Below, piece after piece: positions 25,888 through 35,844 of a stretch of 64,000 nt of DNA. Each line of letters opens with the position of its first letter. Within the stretch, counting starts at the first letter, position 1. Position numbers and translations under genes: made by a program. The stretch lies in assembly GCA_964578485.1 (NCBI GenBank), contig CAZODA010000002.1:1-64000 (forward strand). Reading direction: 5' to 3'. The notes under the pieces are model-generated. The model had not been told where the DNA came from and searched no databases. It saw only the letters and a program-made list of their open reading frames with translations. The stretch is from CAZODA01 sp964578485. Lineage in GTDB: Bacteria; Bacteroidota; Bacteroidia; Bacteroidales; Marinilabiliaceae.

Positions 25888-26421
25888 GATTGTCCCTTTC
25901 CATTTTATAATAACAACTTTTTATTTCAACGATTTTGTTGTTTATATTTTGTTCTTTCTAATGAACAAAGTTATTAATTTAAAAATAATGCTTTTGTATA
26001 ATCATTACTAATATATGATCTACAATATACAACTATCCCTATAATTTTTTCTTTTTTTAATACTCTTACTTTCATTTAATTAAAAATAAAATCGAATGAT
26101 GAGATTTTGTTGATTTCATTGGCAAAAGAAATCTTAAATTATAAAATTCCATTCTTTTATTCATTTTATTTTTTCAAAACAATAAATCATATTTGAACAA
26201 GCGACTATAATGTTCTAAAAGTCAGTCATTTAATTGTTTTGCTTAATCAAAAAATTAGTTATTTTAGCATTTTTTTAAGATTAATTCATACTTGCCACTC
26301 TTTTATTCAAGGCATTAAGTATGGTTTAAATTTTCGCCTAAATAAAATATCCATTAGCAAGTGGATATTTTTTAAGGATCAAAATGAGATGATCAACATT
26401 AGTTTAACTAAAATTTCAATT
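25888..26421. other. Long AT-rich divergent intergenic region
   Basis: 534 bases between the DUF4301 gene (minus) and the FadL-family gene (plus). A minus-strand TAACTTTG (-7-like) lies at 25966-25973 and a plus-strand promoter at 26238-26267. An in-frame upstream extension of the FadL frame to 26239 lies on the promoter and is rejected. No RNA gene or repeat is seen. Confidence 0.5.
26238..26267 (+). promoter_or_regulatory. Predicted promoter of the FadL-family gene
   Basis: TTTG (26238-26241), 18 bases, then TATTTTAG (26260-26267), a one-mismatch -7 box. The predicted leader is about 150 bases, which is long and leaves room for post-transcriptional control. Confidence 0.45.
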
Positions 26422-27726
26422 ATGAAAAAACTTCTGCTTTTTAGCACTTTACTTTTTGTATCACTTTCTTTGTTTGCAGAGGGTTATCAAATTAACTTAC
26501 AGAGTACTCGTCAAACAGGAATGGGGCATACCGGAGCAGGTCAAAAGCTTGGCGCTGCAAGTATTCATTTTAACCCCGGTGCCCTTGGAATGATGGATTC
26601 CCAATTTGATTTTTCAGCCGGTGCCTCTGCTGTTTTATCAAGTAATTCTTTTGAAGGTTCTTCCGGAATTAAGGAAGAAACAGACAATCCTATAGGTACT
26701 CCTTTTTATTTTTATGGGGCAGGAAGAATTACTGATAATCTTTATGCCGGTTTAAGTGTAACCTCTCCCTTTGGTAATTCTTTAAAGTGGGGGGATGATT
26801 GGAGTGGTCGTTATTTGGTACAGGATATTTCTTTACAGGCAATTTTTGTTCAGCCTGCCTTATCTTTTCGTATCACTGATCGTTTAAGTGTTGGTGCCGG
26901 TTTTTCTGTTGTTTTTGGTGCAGTTGAGTTAAACCGTGGAGTTGATTTCTCGGATTTAGATCCTTTATACCAACATGCTTCAGGAAATACTTCCGCTAAG
27001 GCTCCTGATGGTCAGGTGTTTTTAAAAGGAAGTACAACAGCCTTTGGTTATTCAGCCGGAATTTTCTATCAACTTTTAGATAATTTTAGTTTAGGATTGG
27101 GTTATCGTTCAAAAGTTGAAGTTGAGCTTGATGATGGTGATGCAACTTTCTCTCATCATGAATTGATTCCTCAATTTTTATCTACGGCCATGGCTATGCA
27201 GGGAGTAAATTTACCTGATGATTATGAATTTTTCCCTAGCAAATTTTCATCAATGTTGCCTATGCCTTCAAGTTTAACCTTTGGTCTAGCATGGGATATT
27301 AGCGATAAATGGCTTGTTGCAGCTGATTTACAATATGTTGGTTGGTCGGCCTATAAGAGTTTGGACTTTGATTTTGATAAAGAAACGGCTGTTGTTAAAA
27401 ACTCTTCAATGCCTAAAGAATTTGATGACAGTATGATTTATCGTTTAGGTGTGGAATATAATTTAAATTCAGCTTTCTCGTTCAGAGGAGGTGTATCTTA
27501 TGATCAAACACCAATTTCGGATCAATATTTATCGCCTGAAACGCCCGGCTCAAATAAAACCGGTTTGTCTCTTGGCTTTTCGTGGTTTAGTAATTCAGGT
27601 TTAAGTTTGGATGCTTCACTACTTCGTATAATAGGGCAGGAGCGAACAGCTACTTTCCCTGCCTTGCCCGGTACTTATAATACAACTGCCTGGGTTCCCG
27701 GAATAGGTCTTAATTATTGTTTTTAA
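26422..27726 (+). CDS. OmpP1/FadL/TodX-family outer-membrane transporter
   Basis: A 434-residue outer-membrane barrel for hydrophobic compounds such as long-chain fatty acids. The start at 26422 gives a proper signal peptide (MKKLLLFSTLLFVSLSLFAEG). The mature protein begins GYQINLQSTRQTGMGHTGAG, the FadL N-terminal plug pattern, followed by AASIHFNPGALGMM (the NPA-like motif), LYAGLSVTSPFGNSLKW and a C-terminal strand ending in Phe (GIGLNYCF). It is monocistronic, with a predicted promoter and a strong terminator. Confidence 0.9.
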   Translation: MKKLLLFSTLLFVSLSLFAEGYQINLQSTRQTGMGHTGAGQKLGAASIHFNPGALGMMDSQFDFSAGASAVLSSNSFEGSSGIKEETDNPIGTPFYFYGAGRITDNLYAGLSVTSPFGNSLKWGDDWSGRYLVQDISLQAIFVQPALSFRITDRLSVGAGFSVVFGAVELNRGVDFSDLDPLYQHASGNTSAKAPDGQVFLKGSTTAFGYSAGIFYQLLDNFSLGLGYRSKVEVELDDGDATFSHHELIPQFLSTAMAMQGVNLPDDYEFFPSKFSSMLPMPSSLTFGLAWDISDKWLVAADLQYVGWSAYKSLDFDFDKETAVVKNSSMPKEFDDSMIYRLGVEYNLNSAFSFRGGVSYDQTPISDQYLSPETPGSNKTGLSLGFSWFSNSGLSLDASLLRIIGQERTATFPALPGTYNTTAWVPGIGLNYCF

Positions 27727-27735
27727 ATAGCTATG

Positions 27736-27780
27736 AAAAATCAGTGGGTATCCATTAATTTGGATACCCACTGATTTTTT
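27736..27780. terminator. Strong bidirectional terminator between the FadL and Tricorn-like genes
   Basis: An 18-bp perfect stem (27736-27753 with 27762-27779; core TCAGTGGGTATCC) around an 8-base loop, with A-runs on the left and T-runs on the right. It therefore works for both convergent genes. Its right arm overlaps the stop codon of the minus-strand protease gene. Confidence 0.95.
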
Positions 27781-30700
27781 AATTTTTTATCGGAGCATCA
27801 GGAATTGTTGGTAATTCTTTTCTTTGTTTTAGCTCTTCAAGCATCACTTCAATTGCTTTATTAAGTTGTTCATCTTCACCCATAAATTCCTTATAGGGAT
27901 CGTTTTCAACATATATATCAGGTTCAACCCCTATACCTTCTATTATCCAATCTCCTTTCATCGAAAGCGATGTAAATTGTGGAATTCTTAAATCTGTTCC
28001 ATCAATAAAAGGCAGGGAGCCTGTAATACCCACAACACCACCCCATGTTTGGGTACCGATTAACAGTCCGAGTTTTAATTCTTTAAAGCCATGTGCAAAG
28101 AGGTCTCCATCCGAAGCAGAATATTTATCAATAAGGGTGACCATTGGACCTATGAATGTTTGAGCCGGTACGGGTGACACTTTTTGTGAATTTCTTCTCA
28201 TATTTACACGATAAGCAACTCTACTCAGACGTTCTAAGATCATCGGTGATACATTTCCACCGCCATTTCCACGATCATCAATTATTAGTGCTTTTTTGTT
28301 TAGTTGTGGATAGAAATATTTCACAAATTCGTTTAACCCTTCAGCACTCATATCAGGAATATGTAAATATCCCACTTGTCCATCTGTAGCTTCTTCAACT
28401 TTTTTAATATTTCCTTTTACCCATTCATTATAATATAAGCCGCTTTCATCAGCTATTGGAGTAATTAGCAGTTGACGTGCTCCTTTTGTATCCGGACTGC
28501 TATTCACGGTAATTTCAACAGTTTTTCCGGCTGTTCCTTGAAGCAGGGTATAAATATCTGAAACACTTGTTGTAGGCATCCTGTTAACAGCCAAAATAAA
28601 ATCTCCTTCTCTGATTTTAAGACCCGGTGCTTGAAGTGGCGATTTAAGCTGATTATTCCATGATGCTCCATTTAAAATTTTGTCAATTTTAAAATATCCC
28701 GATTCATGTAAAGAAAGCTTAGCGCCAAGCAGTCCTGTATTAATTCTCTTAATACCTTTTTGTTCTCCCGGATTGATATAGGCATGTCCCACATTTAATT
28801 CACCTACCATTTCTCCAATTACATAATTTAGATCTGTTCGATGATTTACATGTTTCACAAGAGGAACATATTTTTTATATATTTCCATCCAGTCCACACC
28901 ATGCATACTGTCAACATAGAAAAAGTCTCGCATTTGTCGCCAAACTTCATCAAAAATTTGCTGCCATTCTTCATGGAAATTTACCATTGTTGTCATATTT
29001 GACAAGTCCACGGTTTTATCAAAACTTACAGGAGCTAAAGGCAAATCAACAACCGACCATTGATTACTCTTTTCAAGCAGCATTTTATTTTTGTCTTCAG
29101 AAATTGTATAACGATATTCTCCCAGGAATTTCTCTTCTTTTTTATCGAGATCATACATCAGCAGTCCATTTCCACTTTTTCCTGCTTGAAATATGCGGTT
29201 ATAATAAACTTTGTTTTTTACACAGCTAATATTGTAATATATAGCCGGTTCTATTGGTAATTCTATTATACGGTCTTTAATTCCAAAAAAATCAATACTA
29301 AGATCCTTAGTCCCCTCAGCTCCCTCAGCCTCATTATCATCTTTGTTATTCTCTTCTAATTTTATTTCATCATTTTTAGGTGCAAGTGGGGAAGGAAGAT
29401 CTTCGTTTAGAATTGCAAGATAAACTTTTGACATATTAACATAGGCATGGTTCCATTCGGTATTACTATAAATTGGATTAAAACTCCTATCTGAAACAAA
29501 CAAAAGATAATTTCCATCATCCGAAAAAGTGGGATATTGCGAGTCGTACCAATTATCAGTAATACGATAAGTTTCTCCTGTTTTAATATTTACCACACAA
29601 ACAACTCCCATTTTATTATCATCCCAATGTGTATATGTAAGCCATTTACTGTCGGGACTCCATTCAAAATCATTTAGTGGAGCAAGGGTATTAGACGCAA
29701 TTTTCTTTGTATTACCACTTGTTAATTCAGTAATATTTAAATCAAAATTTTGGTCATTCCACGCAATCATTTCACTATTGGGGCTCCATTCGATATTAAA
29801 TTTGTAAGTATCTCCGTTATTGGTAAGCTGTCGGGGTTGATTTTCACCATAGACATCATTAACCCAAATTTCATATTCCCCGCTTTTATCCGATAACCAG
29901 GCAATTTGTTTGCCATCAGGCGACCATGTACCATCTCTTTCATGTATTCCTGAAGATCTGGTAAGATTGTAACTTATACCATTTTCTGAAGGAAGGGAGA
30001 AAAGCTCTCCCCTGGCAGAAAAAAGTATTCTTTCGCCTCCGGGTGATAATGAGGCAGAATAAATTTTATTCGAGGTGTTTATTCTCGCTGCTCTGGAGCT
30101 ATTCATATCATTCTTTATATGAATGCTTACTTTCTCATATTTCCTGGTTTTTGCATCCATTTTAAATATATATCCCCCTTTTTCAAATACTATCATATCT
30201 TGAAAACTTGAGGGGAACTTTATATCGTAATCTTCAAACTGTGTTATCTTTTCCGTGGAACGTGTTTTTGTGTTGTAGGCAAATAAATTCATTGTTCTAT
30301 CGCGGTCCGACAGAAAGAAAATTTCTTCTCCTATCCACATAGGAATTATATCTTGGCCGGGGTGATCAGTAATTTTGTAAGTTTCTTTTGTTTCAAAATC
30401 ATGAATCCATATATCGTCAGCCATTCCGCCCTGATAATATTTCCAAGTTCTGAATTCCCGAAAAACTCTGTTATATGCCATTTTTTTTCCGTCGGGAGAA
30501 AATGAAAGAAAGCCTCCTTCCGGAAGTTCAATTTGTGTTGAAAGTCCACCTTCGGAACTAACCTTGAAGAGTTGTCCTTTAAATGAATTAAAAGAATAAC
30601 GTCGTGAGCGATAAACAATTTCGTTATTGGCAGTCCAGCCCATAACAACATTGTTTGGTCCCATACGGTCTGCAAGATCATCACGGCTAAGCGTGGAAGT

Positions 30701-31009
30701 ATGTGTAAGCCGTATTGGGATGCCACCCTGAGCCGGTATTAGATAAACTTCAGTATTTCCATCATACTGTCCGGTAAAAGCAATATTTTTCCCATCCTTT
30801 GAAAAGCGGGGAAATATTTCCAGGCCTTCGTGAGATGTTAGTCTTTGTGCCAAACCGCCTTCATGCGCGACAGAATATAAATCACCGGCATAGCTAAATA
30901 CTATTTGATCTTGGTTGATGGCAGGGAAGCGTAATAAGCGTGCTTCTTCCGATTTAATTGTTGAGAAAGTCAAGATTATTGACAAAAAAAATAGGATATT
31001 TTTTTTCAT
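27779..31009 (-). CDS. Tricorn-like protease (S41 family) with beta-propellers and PDZ domain
   Basis: A 1076-residue exported protease with a signal peptide (residues 1-20). Two WD40/TolB-like propellers fill residues ~25-570 with many xSPDGKxIAW units (FSPDGKKMAY, WSPDGKQIAW, WSPDSKWLTY). An acidic linker (EENNKDDNEAEG) follows, then the C1 domain, a PDZ domain (~765-850, LKIREGDFILAVNRMPTTSV) and the S41 catalytic domain. The nucleophile is Ser966 in DKYSASDGD, preceded by DDRGNGGGN. His in YVDSMHGVDW and Glu in IIEGIGVEPD fit the rest of the Tricorn catalytic set. It probably degrades peptides in the periplasm. Confidence 0.93.
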   Translation of the reverse strand: MKKNILFFLSIILTFSTIKSEEARLLRFPAINQDQIVFSYAGDLYSVAHEGGLAQRLTSHEGLEIFPRFSKDGKNIAFTGQYDGNTEVYLIPAQGGIPIRLTHTSTLSRDDLADRMGPNNVVMGWTANNEIVYRSRRYSFNSFKGQLFKVSSEGGLSTQIELPEGGFLSFSPDGKKMAYNRVFREFRTWKYYQGGMADDIWIHDFETKETYKITDHPGQDIIPMWIGEEIFFLSDRDRTMNLFAYNTKTRSTEKITQFEDYDIKFPSSFQDMIVFEKGGYIFKMDAKTRKYEKVSIHIKNDMNSSRAARINTSNKIYSASLSPGGERILFSARGELFSLPSENGISYNLTRSSGIHERDGTWSPDGKQIAWLSDKSGEYEIWVNDVYGENQPRQLTNNGDTYKFNIEWSPNSEMIAWNDQNFDLNITELTSGNTKKIASNTLAPLNDFEWSPDSKWLTYTHWDDNKMGVVCVVNIKTGETYRITDNWYDSQYPTFSDDGNYLLFVSDRSFNPIYSNTEWNHAYVNMSKVYLAILNEDLPSPLAPKNDEIKLEENNKDDNEAEGAEGTKDLSIDFFGIKDRIIELPIEPAIYYNISCVKNKVYYNRIFQAGKSGNGLLMYDLDKKEEKFLGEYRYTISEDKNKMLLEKSNQWSVVDLPLAPVSFDKTVDLSNMTTMVNFHEEWQQIFDEVWRQMRDFFYVDSMHGVDWMEIYKKYVPLVKHVNHRTDLNYVIGEMVGELNVGHAYINPGEQKGIKRINTGLLGAKLSLHESGYFKIDKILNGASWNNQLKSPLQAPGLKIREGDFILAVNRMPTTSVSDIYTLLQGTAGKTVEITVNSSPDTKGARQLLITPIADESGLYYNEWVKGNIKKVEEATDGQVGYLHIPDMSAEGLNEFVKYFYPQLNKKALIIDDRGNGGGNVSPMILERLSRVAYRVNMRRNSQKVSPVPAQTFIGPMVTLIDKYSASDGDLFAHGFKELKLGLLIGTQTWGGVVGITGSLPFIDGTDLRIPQFTSLSMKGDWIIEGIGVEPDIYVENDPYKEFMGEDEQLNKAIEVMLEELKQRKELPTIPDAPIKN

Positions 31010-31093
31010 GATTAGTTGTAGATTAATATGTTATACAGACTAAATTGAATTTATATTATGTATGTTTAATTTTAATAAAAAAACTTTTAAGTT

Positions 31094-31597
31094 TTATTCT
31101 TCCGGAATTTGCAAATACTTGAGCATTTTCAAAATCTCTTCAGGCTTTTGAGTTCCAAGTAAGAGATGTCGTCCTTCTTGAAATTCAAGTTGTAAGCCCC
31201 ATTTCCCTTTAATATTATATACTTTAGAATGTTTGCCCAAATTAATTCCTAAGGCACTAACTTCTTTAAATGGATGATATTCTCTAATGAATGCACTTTG
31301 TATAAGACTAATAGGAACTTTTTTCTTTTTCAAATGAAAAGGAAAAAACCGGTAGCTGATATAACGTGTTGAAATTTCAATCTCCAGTTTTGTAAGCAGT
31401 AGTAGTATTGTAATAAGCAGGTGTAAAACAAATAATGTGATATACACAAAATTCGGGATAGTAATAATAGCGCTATTTCCTTTAAATATTAGCTGTTTTA
31501 TCGTACTATAATATATAAGGAGTCCGGTAATTATAATAATTATCCAAATCCATCTTTGGTTAAATCTTTGTATTTCTTTAAATTTCATACCTGCCAT
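31094..31597 (-). CDS. Small membrane protein of unknown function
   Basis: 167 residues with two hydrophobic spans (~14-32 and ~48-68) followed by a ~95-residue soluble C-terminal part rich in beta strands (EIEISTRYISYRFFPFHLKKKKVPISLIQSAFIREYHPF ... GLQLEFQEGRHLLLGTQKPEEILKML). This layout, a membrane hairpin then a strand-rich domain whose last helix follows a TxxPEEIL motif, is typical of bacterial PH-like domain proteins. The resemblance is structural and I cannot name a function. The start could be Met4. It lies between the protease and transporter genes on the same strand. Confidence 0.7.
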   Translation of the reverse strand: MAGMKFKEIQRFNQRWIWIIIIITGLLIYYSTIKQLIFKGNSAIITIPNFVYITLFVLHLLITILLLLTKLEIEISTRYISYRFFPFHLKKKKVPISLIQSAFIREYHPFKEVSALGINLGKHSKVYNIKGKWGLQLEFQEGRHLLLGTQKPEEILKMLKYLQIPEE

Positions 31598-31665
31598 AAT
31601 ATTAAAGAATTCTAATTTTGTGTTGGCGTATGCGATTTAATTATATTAATTCATGTAATCCTATA

Positions 31666-33900
31666 TTAAATTTCTTTGGATTTAGATGCATTAACAAACA
31701 ATATATCACCAATATCGGAAAAACTATTGAAAAATTGTCTTCCTTCATGTTTTATTTTTTCATCTCTAAATCCTAAGATCGTCAAGCCTGCATTTTTTGA
31801 ATGTGCACTAACGATTTCACTTATTGTTTGATTGCCTGCCGAAGTGATTATTTCAATATTTGTAAGTGTAATTGGGAGTCGTCCGCTTGCAATGAGTTCT
31901 TTTAATTCCTGTCGGGTCTGTTCGCTTTCTCCCGGAGAACAAATACTGAATATTTTAATATAGCTTTTATGCCAATCCGGATGTGACATTATAATATATC
32001 CCAATAATATCATTAAATTGGTATTAGTCATATCAGTTGATCTTATCCATACATGAATTCCATTATGGAATCTGATGGGATGATTTGAGATACCAAAAAT
32101 ACAAACGTCAAAATCTCCTGCTTTTGTCAGTTTTACATTTTCAAGTATTCGACTAATTTCACCCGGTTGATTTTTATCAAATTCAAAAAGTACCATATTA
32201 TTCTCCATGCCTGAGATAGAAGGGGCTTGGATTACTTGAGCTATAGCCGAGGTATATGAAGGGGAGATCATGGTATCGACATAAAGTGCATTATTATTTT
32301 CTATTTGTATATCTATCAATTGTTTCATTATCTCCCTTGATTCGGCATAGGTTTGTTTGCTGTAATAGCCTTCCAAATAATGAAAATATGTGCCAAAACC
32401 ATGTTTATAGCTTATCCACTTCATCAGGTCTAAAACTTTTTCTCTTTCCATAGAGTGTGATGAAATACATACAACTGCCGGCCTCCATTCATCAGCATCA
32501 TCTTCAGATTGTTTCTTTTGCATATAAACCTGCATAGTTCTATTAAGCTGAAAAAGTGCTCCTTTAAATATATTTACCAAACCTTTTTGATCTTTATTAT
32601 AATGTTCAATTAAAATATAAAGAACAACAATTACTACATAGGCCATTATGGTATATAAGGCACTAATCATAAACATCACCCAAATTGATAGTATAAAGCC
32701 TGTTAAAGAAAAATACCAGCGGGATTTAAATCGAGGTCGGTAGGAGGGTGGGGCTCCAAAATGGTTTAAGAATGAAATTAAACATATTGATCCATAAGTT
32801 ATTAGAAAAAACATGGAAATAATTCCTGCAACTGCATCTACGGTTCCTTGAATAACAAAAATCAATGCAATAATGAAAGAAATTATTGAAGCATTATAAG
32901 GTTCTTTGTTTTCCCCCTTTCCCTTTGCCAGCAACAAATTTATTCGCCTTAAAGGAAATATATTGTCATGTGCAAGGGCTTGCAAAGTTCTTGGGGCAAC
33001 CAAAGCTGAGCCAAGGGCAGCTGTAATGGCTGCAGCAGCCAGTCCTAATGGTATCATCACAGAACCTCCCAGAGCTATTTTCGACATAACAAGTTGATGT
33101 TCCAACAGGTCGGCTTGAGATGCTGAAATTGAAAGTTTCCATATTATTATCAAATACACTATCATTCCAAAGGAAGTAGCTCCAAGTGTCCCAAGGGGAA
33201 TTGATTTGCCGGGATTTTTCAAATCTCCACTAAGCCCTACGCCCGCTGTCATTCCTGTAAATGCCGGAAAACAAATTGCAAATACCATAAAGAATTTGTC
33301 TTTATTAAAAAATCCAAAATTATTCCCAGGTTCTCTAAATGCTTCATCAGCTATTATAGGTTTACCGGCAAAAAAAAGTATCAAAGAAATAAAAAGGATA
33401 CCTGATATAATATATAAGGTATTTATCCCTGTTCCTGAGCCTCTTTTAAGTATTAAAACGGCTAAAATTAAAAAAGAAGGGATGCTGATAACTTGTCGTG
33501 GCAATTCATAATTAAAATTCTCTTTCCACCAGAAAAACAAGGGTTCAAATGCTTCTGTAAATGCGATTACATAAAAGGCAATACTTATTGCTTGTGATAA
33601 AAAGAGTGCAATTCCAATTGTTGAACCAATTTTAAGTCCGAAAGATCTTGAAATTATAAAATATTCTCCTCCTCCTTCAACTCTGGTATTAGTGGATATT
33701 TCAGATATAGCGAGTGCTGTGGGGAAGGTTATCAGATGTCCCAATATTACAATGACTATAACTCCCCAAAATCCAAGATGCCCTACAGCCAGGCCAAATC
33801 GTAAAAATAAAATAGCTCCAAGAATAGCAGAAACTGCTGTAATAAATACCGGTGCTGTTCCAAAACCTGCACCTCCATGTTTTTTCCCGGCTTTAGCCAT
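31666..33900 (-). CDS. SLC12-like (cation-chloride cotransporter type) APC-superfamily transporter
   Basis: A 744-residue membrane protein. Residues ~1-450 form about 12 helices of the APC fold, with GTAPVFITAVSAILGAILFLRFG, EISTNTRVEGGGEYFIISRSFG and FPAFTGMTAGVGLSGDLKNPGKSIPLGTL. These are signatures shared with eukaryotic Na-K-Cl and K-Cl cotransporters. The ~290-residue C-terminal cytoplasmic part (from about VYMQKKQSEDDADEWRPAVVCISS) resembles the SLC12 regulatory domain in position and size. Ion specificity cannot be read. It starts 5 bases after the minus-strand upstream gap from mazG. Confidence 0.85.
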   Translation of the reverse strand: MAKAGKKHGGAGFGTAPVFITAVSAILGAILFLRFGLAVGHLGFWGVIVIVILGHLITFPTALAISEISTNTRVEGGGEYFIISRSFGLKIGSTIGIALFLSQAISIAFYVIAFTEAFEPLFFWWKENFNYELPRQVISIPSFLILAVLILKRGSGTGINTLYIISGILFISLILFFAGKPIIADEAFREPGNNFGFFNKDKFFMVFAICFPAFTGMTAGVGLSGDLKNPGKSIPLGTLGATSFGMIVYLIIIWKLSISASQADLLEHQLVMSKIALGGSVMIPLGLAAAAITAALGSALVAPRTLQALAHDNIFPLRRINLLLAKGKGENKEPYNASIISFIIALIFVIQGTVDAVAGIISMFFLITYGSICLISFLNHFGAPPSYRPRFKSRWYFSLTGFILSIWVMFMISALYTIMAYVVIVVLYILIEHYNKDQKGLVNIFKGALFQLNRTMQVYMQKKQSEDDADEWRPAVVCISSHSMEREKVLDLMKWISYKHGFGTYFHYLEGYYSKQTYAESREIMKQLIDIQIENNNALYVDTMISPSYTSAIAQVIQAPSISGMENNMVLFEFDKNQPGEISRILENVKLTKAGDFDVCIFGISNHPIRFHNGIHVWIRSTDMTNTNLMILLGYIIMSHPDWHKSYIKIFSICSPGESEQTRQELKELIASGRLPITLTNIEIITSAGNQTISEIVSAHSKNAGLTILGFRDEKIKHEGRQFFNSFSDIGDILFVNASKSKEI

Positions 33901-33921
33901 AGAAATAATTATTTTTTAAAA

Positions 33922-34716
33922 TTATTGTTTTTCGCTGTTTTCTTTAACAAATTCTTTAGCTTTTTGCCATAAACCTTCCAATTCTTCCAGGCTCATATTT
34001 TTCAGTCTTCGTCCTTGCTGTATGGTTTGTTGCTCAACATAATCAAAGCGTTTGATGAATTTTCGGTTTGTGCGTTCCAGAGCATTTTCGGGATCAACAC
34101 CATAGAGGCGTGCTGCATTAATAAGCGAGAAAAATAAATCTCCAAATTCTTCCTCTATTCCTTCCTGATGTTTTTTTTCAATTTCTTGTTTAAGCTCATT
34201 GAACTCTTCACGCAATTTATCCCAAACCTGTGAACGTTCTTTCCAGTCGAAGCCTACACCTCTTACTTTATCCTGAATGCGGTTAGCTTTAATCATTGCC
34301 GGCAATGCCTTAGGAACCCCGGCCAATACAGTGTTATTTCCGTCTTTTTCTTTTAATTTTAGTTGTTCCCAATTCTCTTCAACCTCGGCAGTACTTTGCA
34401 CATTAGTATCACTAAAAATATGGGGATGCCTGTAAATTAGTTTTTTTATAAGTTTATTTATTACTGTTTCAATATTAAAAACATCCTTTTCTTCGCCTAT
34501 CTTGGCATAAAAGACTATATGCAGCAAGAGATCTCCCAATTCTTTACTTATAGCGTCATCGTCATTATCTAAAATTGCATCAGCAAGTTCGTATGTTTCT
34601 TCAATGGTAAGTGTCCTTAATGTTTCATTTGTTTGCTCACTATCCCAGGGACATTTTTCCCTAAGGATATCCATAATTTCAAGTAATTTTTGAAATGCTT
34701 TAGTTTTTGACTCCAT
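33922..34716 (-). CDS. mazG: Nucleoside triphosphate pyrophosphohydrolase MazG
   Basis: Hydrolyses (d)NTPs, including damaged ones, to the monophosphate and pyrophosphate. A full-length two-domain MazG of 264 residues. The first domain has LREKCPWDSEQTNETLRTLTIEETYELADAI and ELGDLLLHIVFYAKI (ExxE ... ELxD Mg-binding helices); the second domain repeats this with EEFNELKQEI ... EEFGDLFFSLINAARLYG. A near-ideal Bacteroidota promoter lies upstream on the minus strand. The transporter gene follows 21 bases downstream and may be cotranscribed. Confidence 0.95.
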   Translation of the reverse strand: MESKTKAFQKLLEIMDILREKCPWDSEQTNETLRTLTIEETYELADAILDNDDDAISKELGDLLLHIVFYAKIGEEKDVFNIETVINKLIKKLIYRHPHIFSDTNVQSTAEVEENWEQLKLKEKDGNNTVLAGVPKALPAMIKANRIQDKVRGVGFDWKERSQVWDKLREEFNELKQEIEKKHQEGIEEEFGDLFFSLINAARLYGVDPENALERTNRKFIKRFDYVEQQTIQQGRRLKNMSLEELEGLWQKAKEFVKENSEKQ

Positions 34717-34762
34717 TTGTTTCTTATTACGGTATTCAATATTTAATTTGAAATTTTATAGT

Positions 34763-34793
34763 CAAAATTACAAATTTGATTTTGGCTTTCAAA
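34763..34793 (-). promoter_or_regulatory. Near-consensus Bacteroidota promoter of mazG
   Basis: On the minus strand TTTG (34793-34790), exactly 19 bases, then TAATTTTG (34770-34763): a full match to TTTG-N19-TAnnTTTG. The leader to the mazG ATG is about 40 bases. This is the best promoter match I found in the window and supports the phylum assignment. Confidence 0.75.
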
Positions 34794-34884
34794 TTTACTT
34801 ATTAAAAACAGTAGTCAACAGCATCTCTTCTTCAAAAATTGTTGTTAATTTGTACTTTTAATCAAAAAGGTTTTCAATAAATTT

Positions 34885-35820
34885 ATGACAGAAAAACTTA
34901 TCTATTTAGAATCAATTGATCTGATTGATTTCTTTGGTGTTAACAATACCAACTTAGACATAATCAAAGCTCATTTTCCAAAACTTAAAATTGTAGCAAG
35001 AGGCGATTGGCTTAAAGCAATGGGGGATGCAGTTGAAATTGCCGACTTCGAAGAAAAAATTTTACTTTTGATTGAACATTATCACAAATTTAATATTCTT
35101 AAAGAGTCTGTTGTAATTGATTTGTTAATGGGGGCTGCTGCCAACGATAATATTGGAGATGATAAGGATATAATTTTATATGGAGTAAACGGACGGCCGG
35201 TAAAAGCCCGCACCGAAAACCAACGCCTTTTGGTGCATTCTTATGATGAAAATGATTTGCTTTTTGCCGTAGGACCGGCAGGAAGTGGAAAGACCTACAC
35301 AGCAATTGCTTTGGCTGTAAGGGCATTAAAACAAAGGACTGTTCGGCGAATTATATTAAGTCGGCCGGCAGTGGAAGCCGGTGAAAAACTTGGTTTTTTA
35401 CCCGGCGATATGAAAGATAAAATTGATCCATATTTACAACCCTTATATGATGCACTTATGGATATGATCCCTGCTTTAAAACTCAGAGAGTTCATGGAAA
35501 ATGGAACTATTCAGATTGCTCCATTAGCATATATGAGGGGGCGTACTTTAAATAATGCCTTTGTAATTTTGGATGAGGCTCAAAACACCACGGTGAATCA
35601 ATTAAAAATGTTTCTTACAAGGATGGGTGAGCATGCCAAATTTGTTGTTACCGGTGATATAACTCAAATTGATTTGCCAAATCCAAAGTTATCCGGCTTG
35701 GTACAAGCAATGCATATTTTAAAAGGAATTAAAGGAATTAAAATTGTAAAATTTACAGTTAAGGATATAGTTCGTCATCGTTTGGTAATGGATATTGTAG
35801 AAGCTTATGAGAAAAAATAA
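34885..35820 (+). CDS. PhoH-family ATPase
   Basis: A 311-residue cytoplasmic protein. The N-terminal part holds a KH-like region (IDFFGVNNTNLDIIKAHFPKLKIVARGDWLKAMGD), and the C-terminal part a helicase-like P-loop: Walker A AVGPAGSGKTYTAIALAV, Walker B AFVILDEAQNTT, then VVTGDITQIDLP. PhoH-like proteins are implicated in RNA metabolism, sometimes with YbeY or RNases; none is adjacent. It is divergent from mazG and 24 bases ahead of purC, which may share its transcript. Confidence 0.93.
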   Translation: MTEKLIYLESIDLIDFFGVNNTNLDIIKAHFPKLKIVARGDWLKAMGDAVEIADFEEKILLLIEHYHKFNILKESVVIDLLMGAAANDNIGDDKDIILYGVNGRPVKARTENQRLLVHSYDENDLLFAVGPAGSGKTYTAIALAVRALKQRTVRRIILSRPAVEAGEKLGFLPGDMKDKIDPYLQPLYDALMDMIPALKLREFMENGTIQIAPLAYMRGRTLNNAFVILDEAQNTTVNQLKMFLTRMGEHAKFVVTGDITQIDLPNPKLSGLVQAMHILKGIKGIKIVKFTVKDIVRHRLVMDIVEAYEKK

Positions 35821-35844
35821 GTTTAATTATTAAAATAGTTTCTG

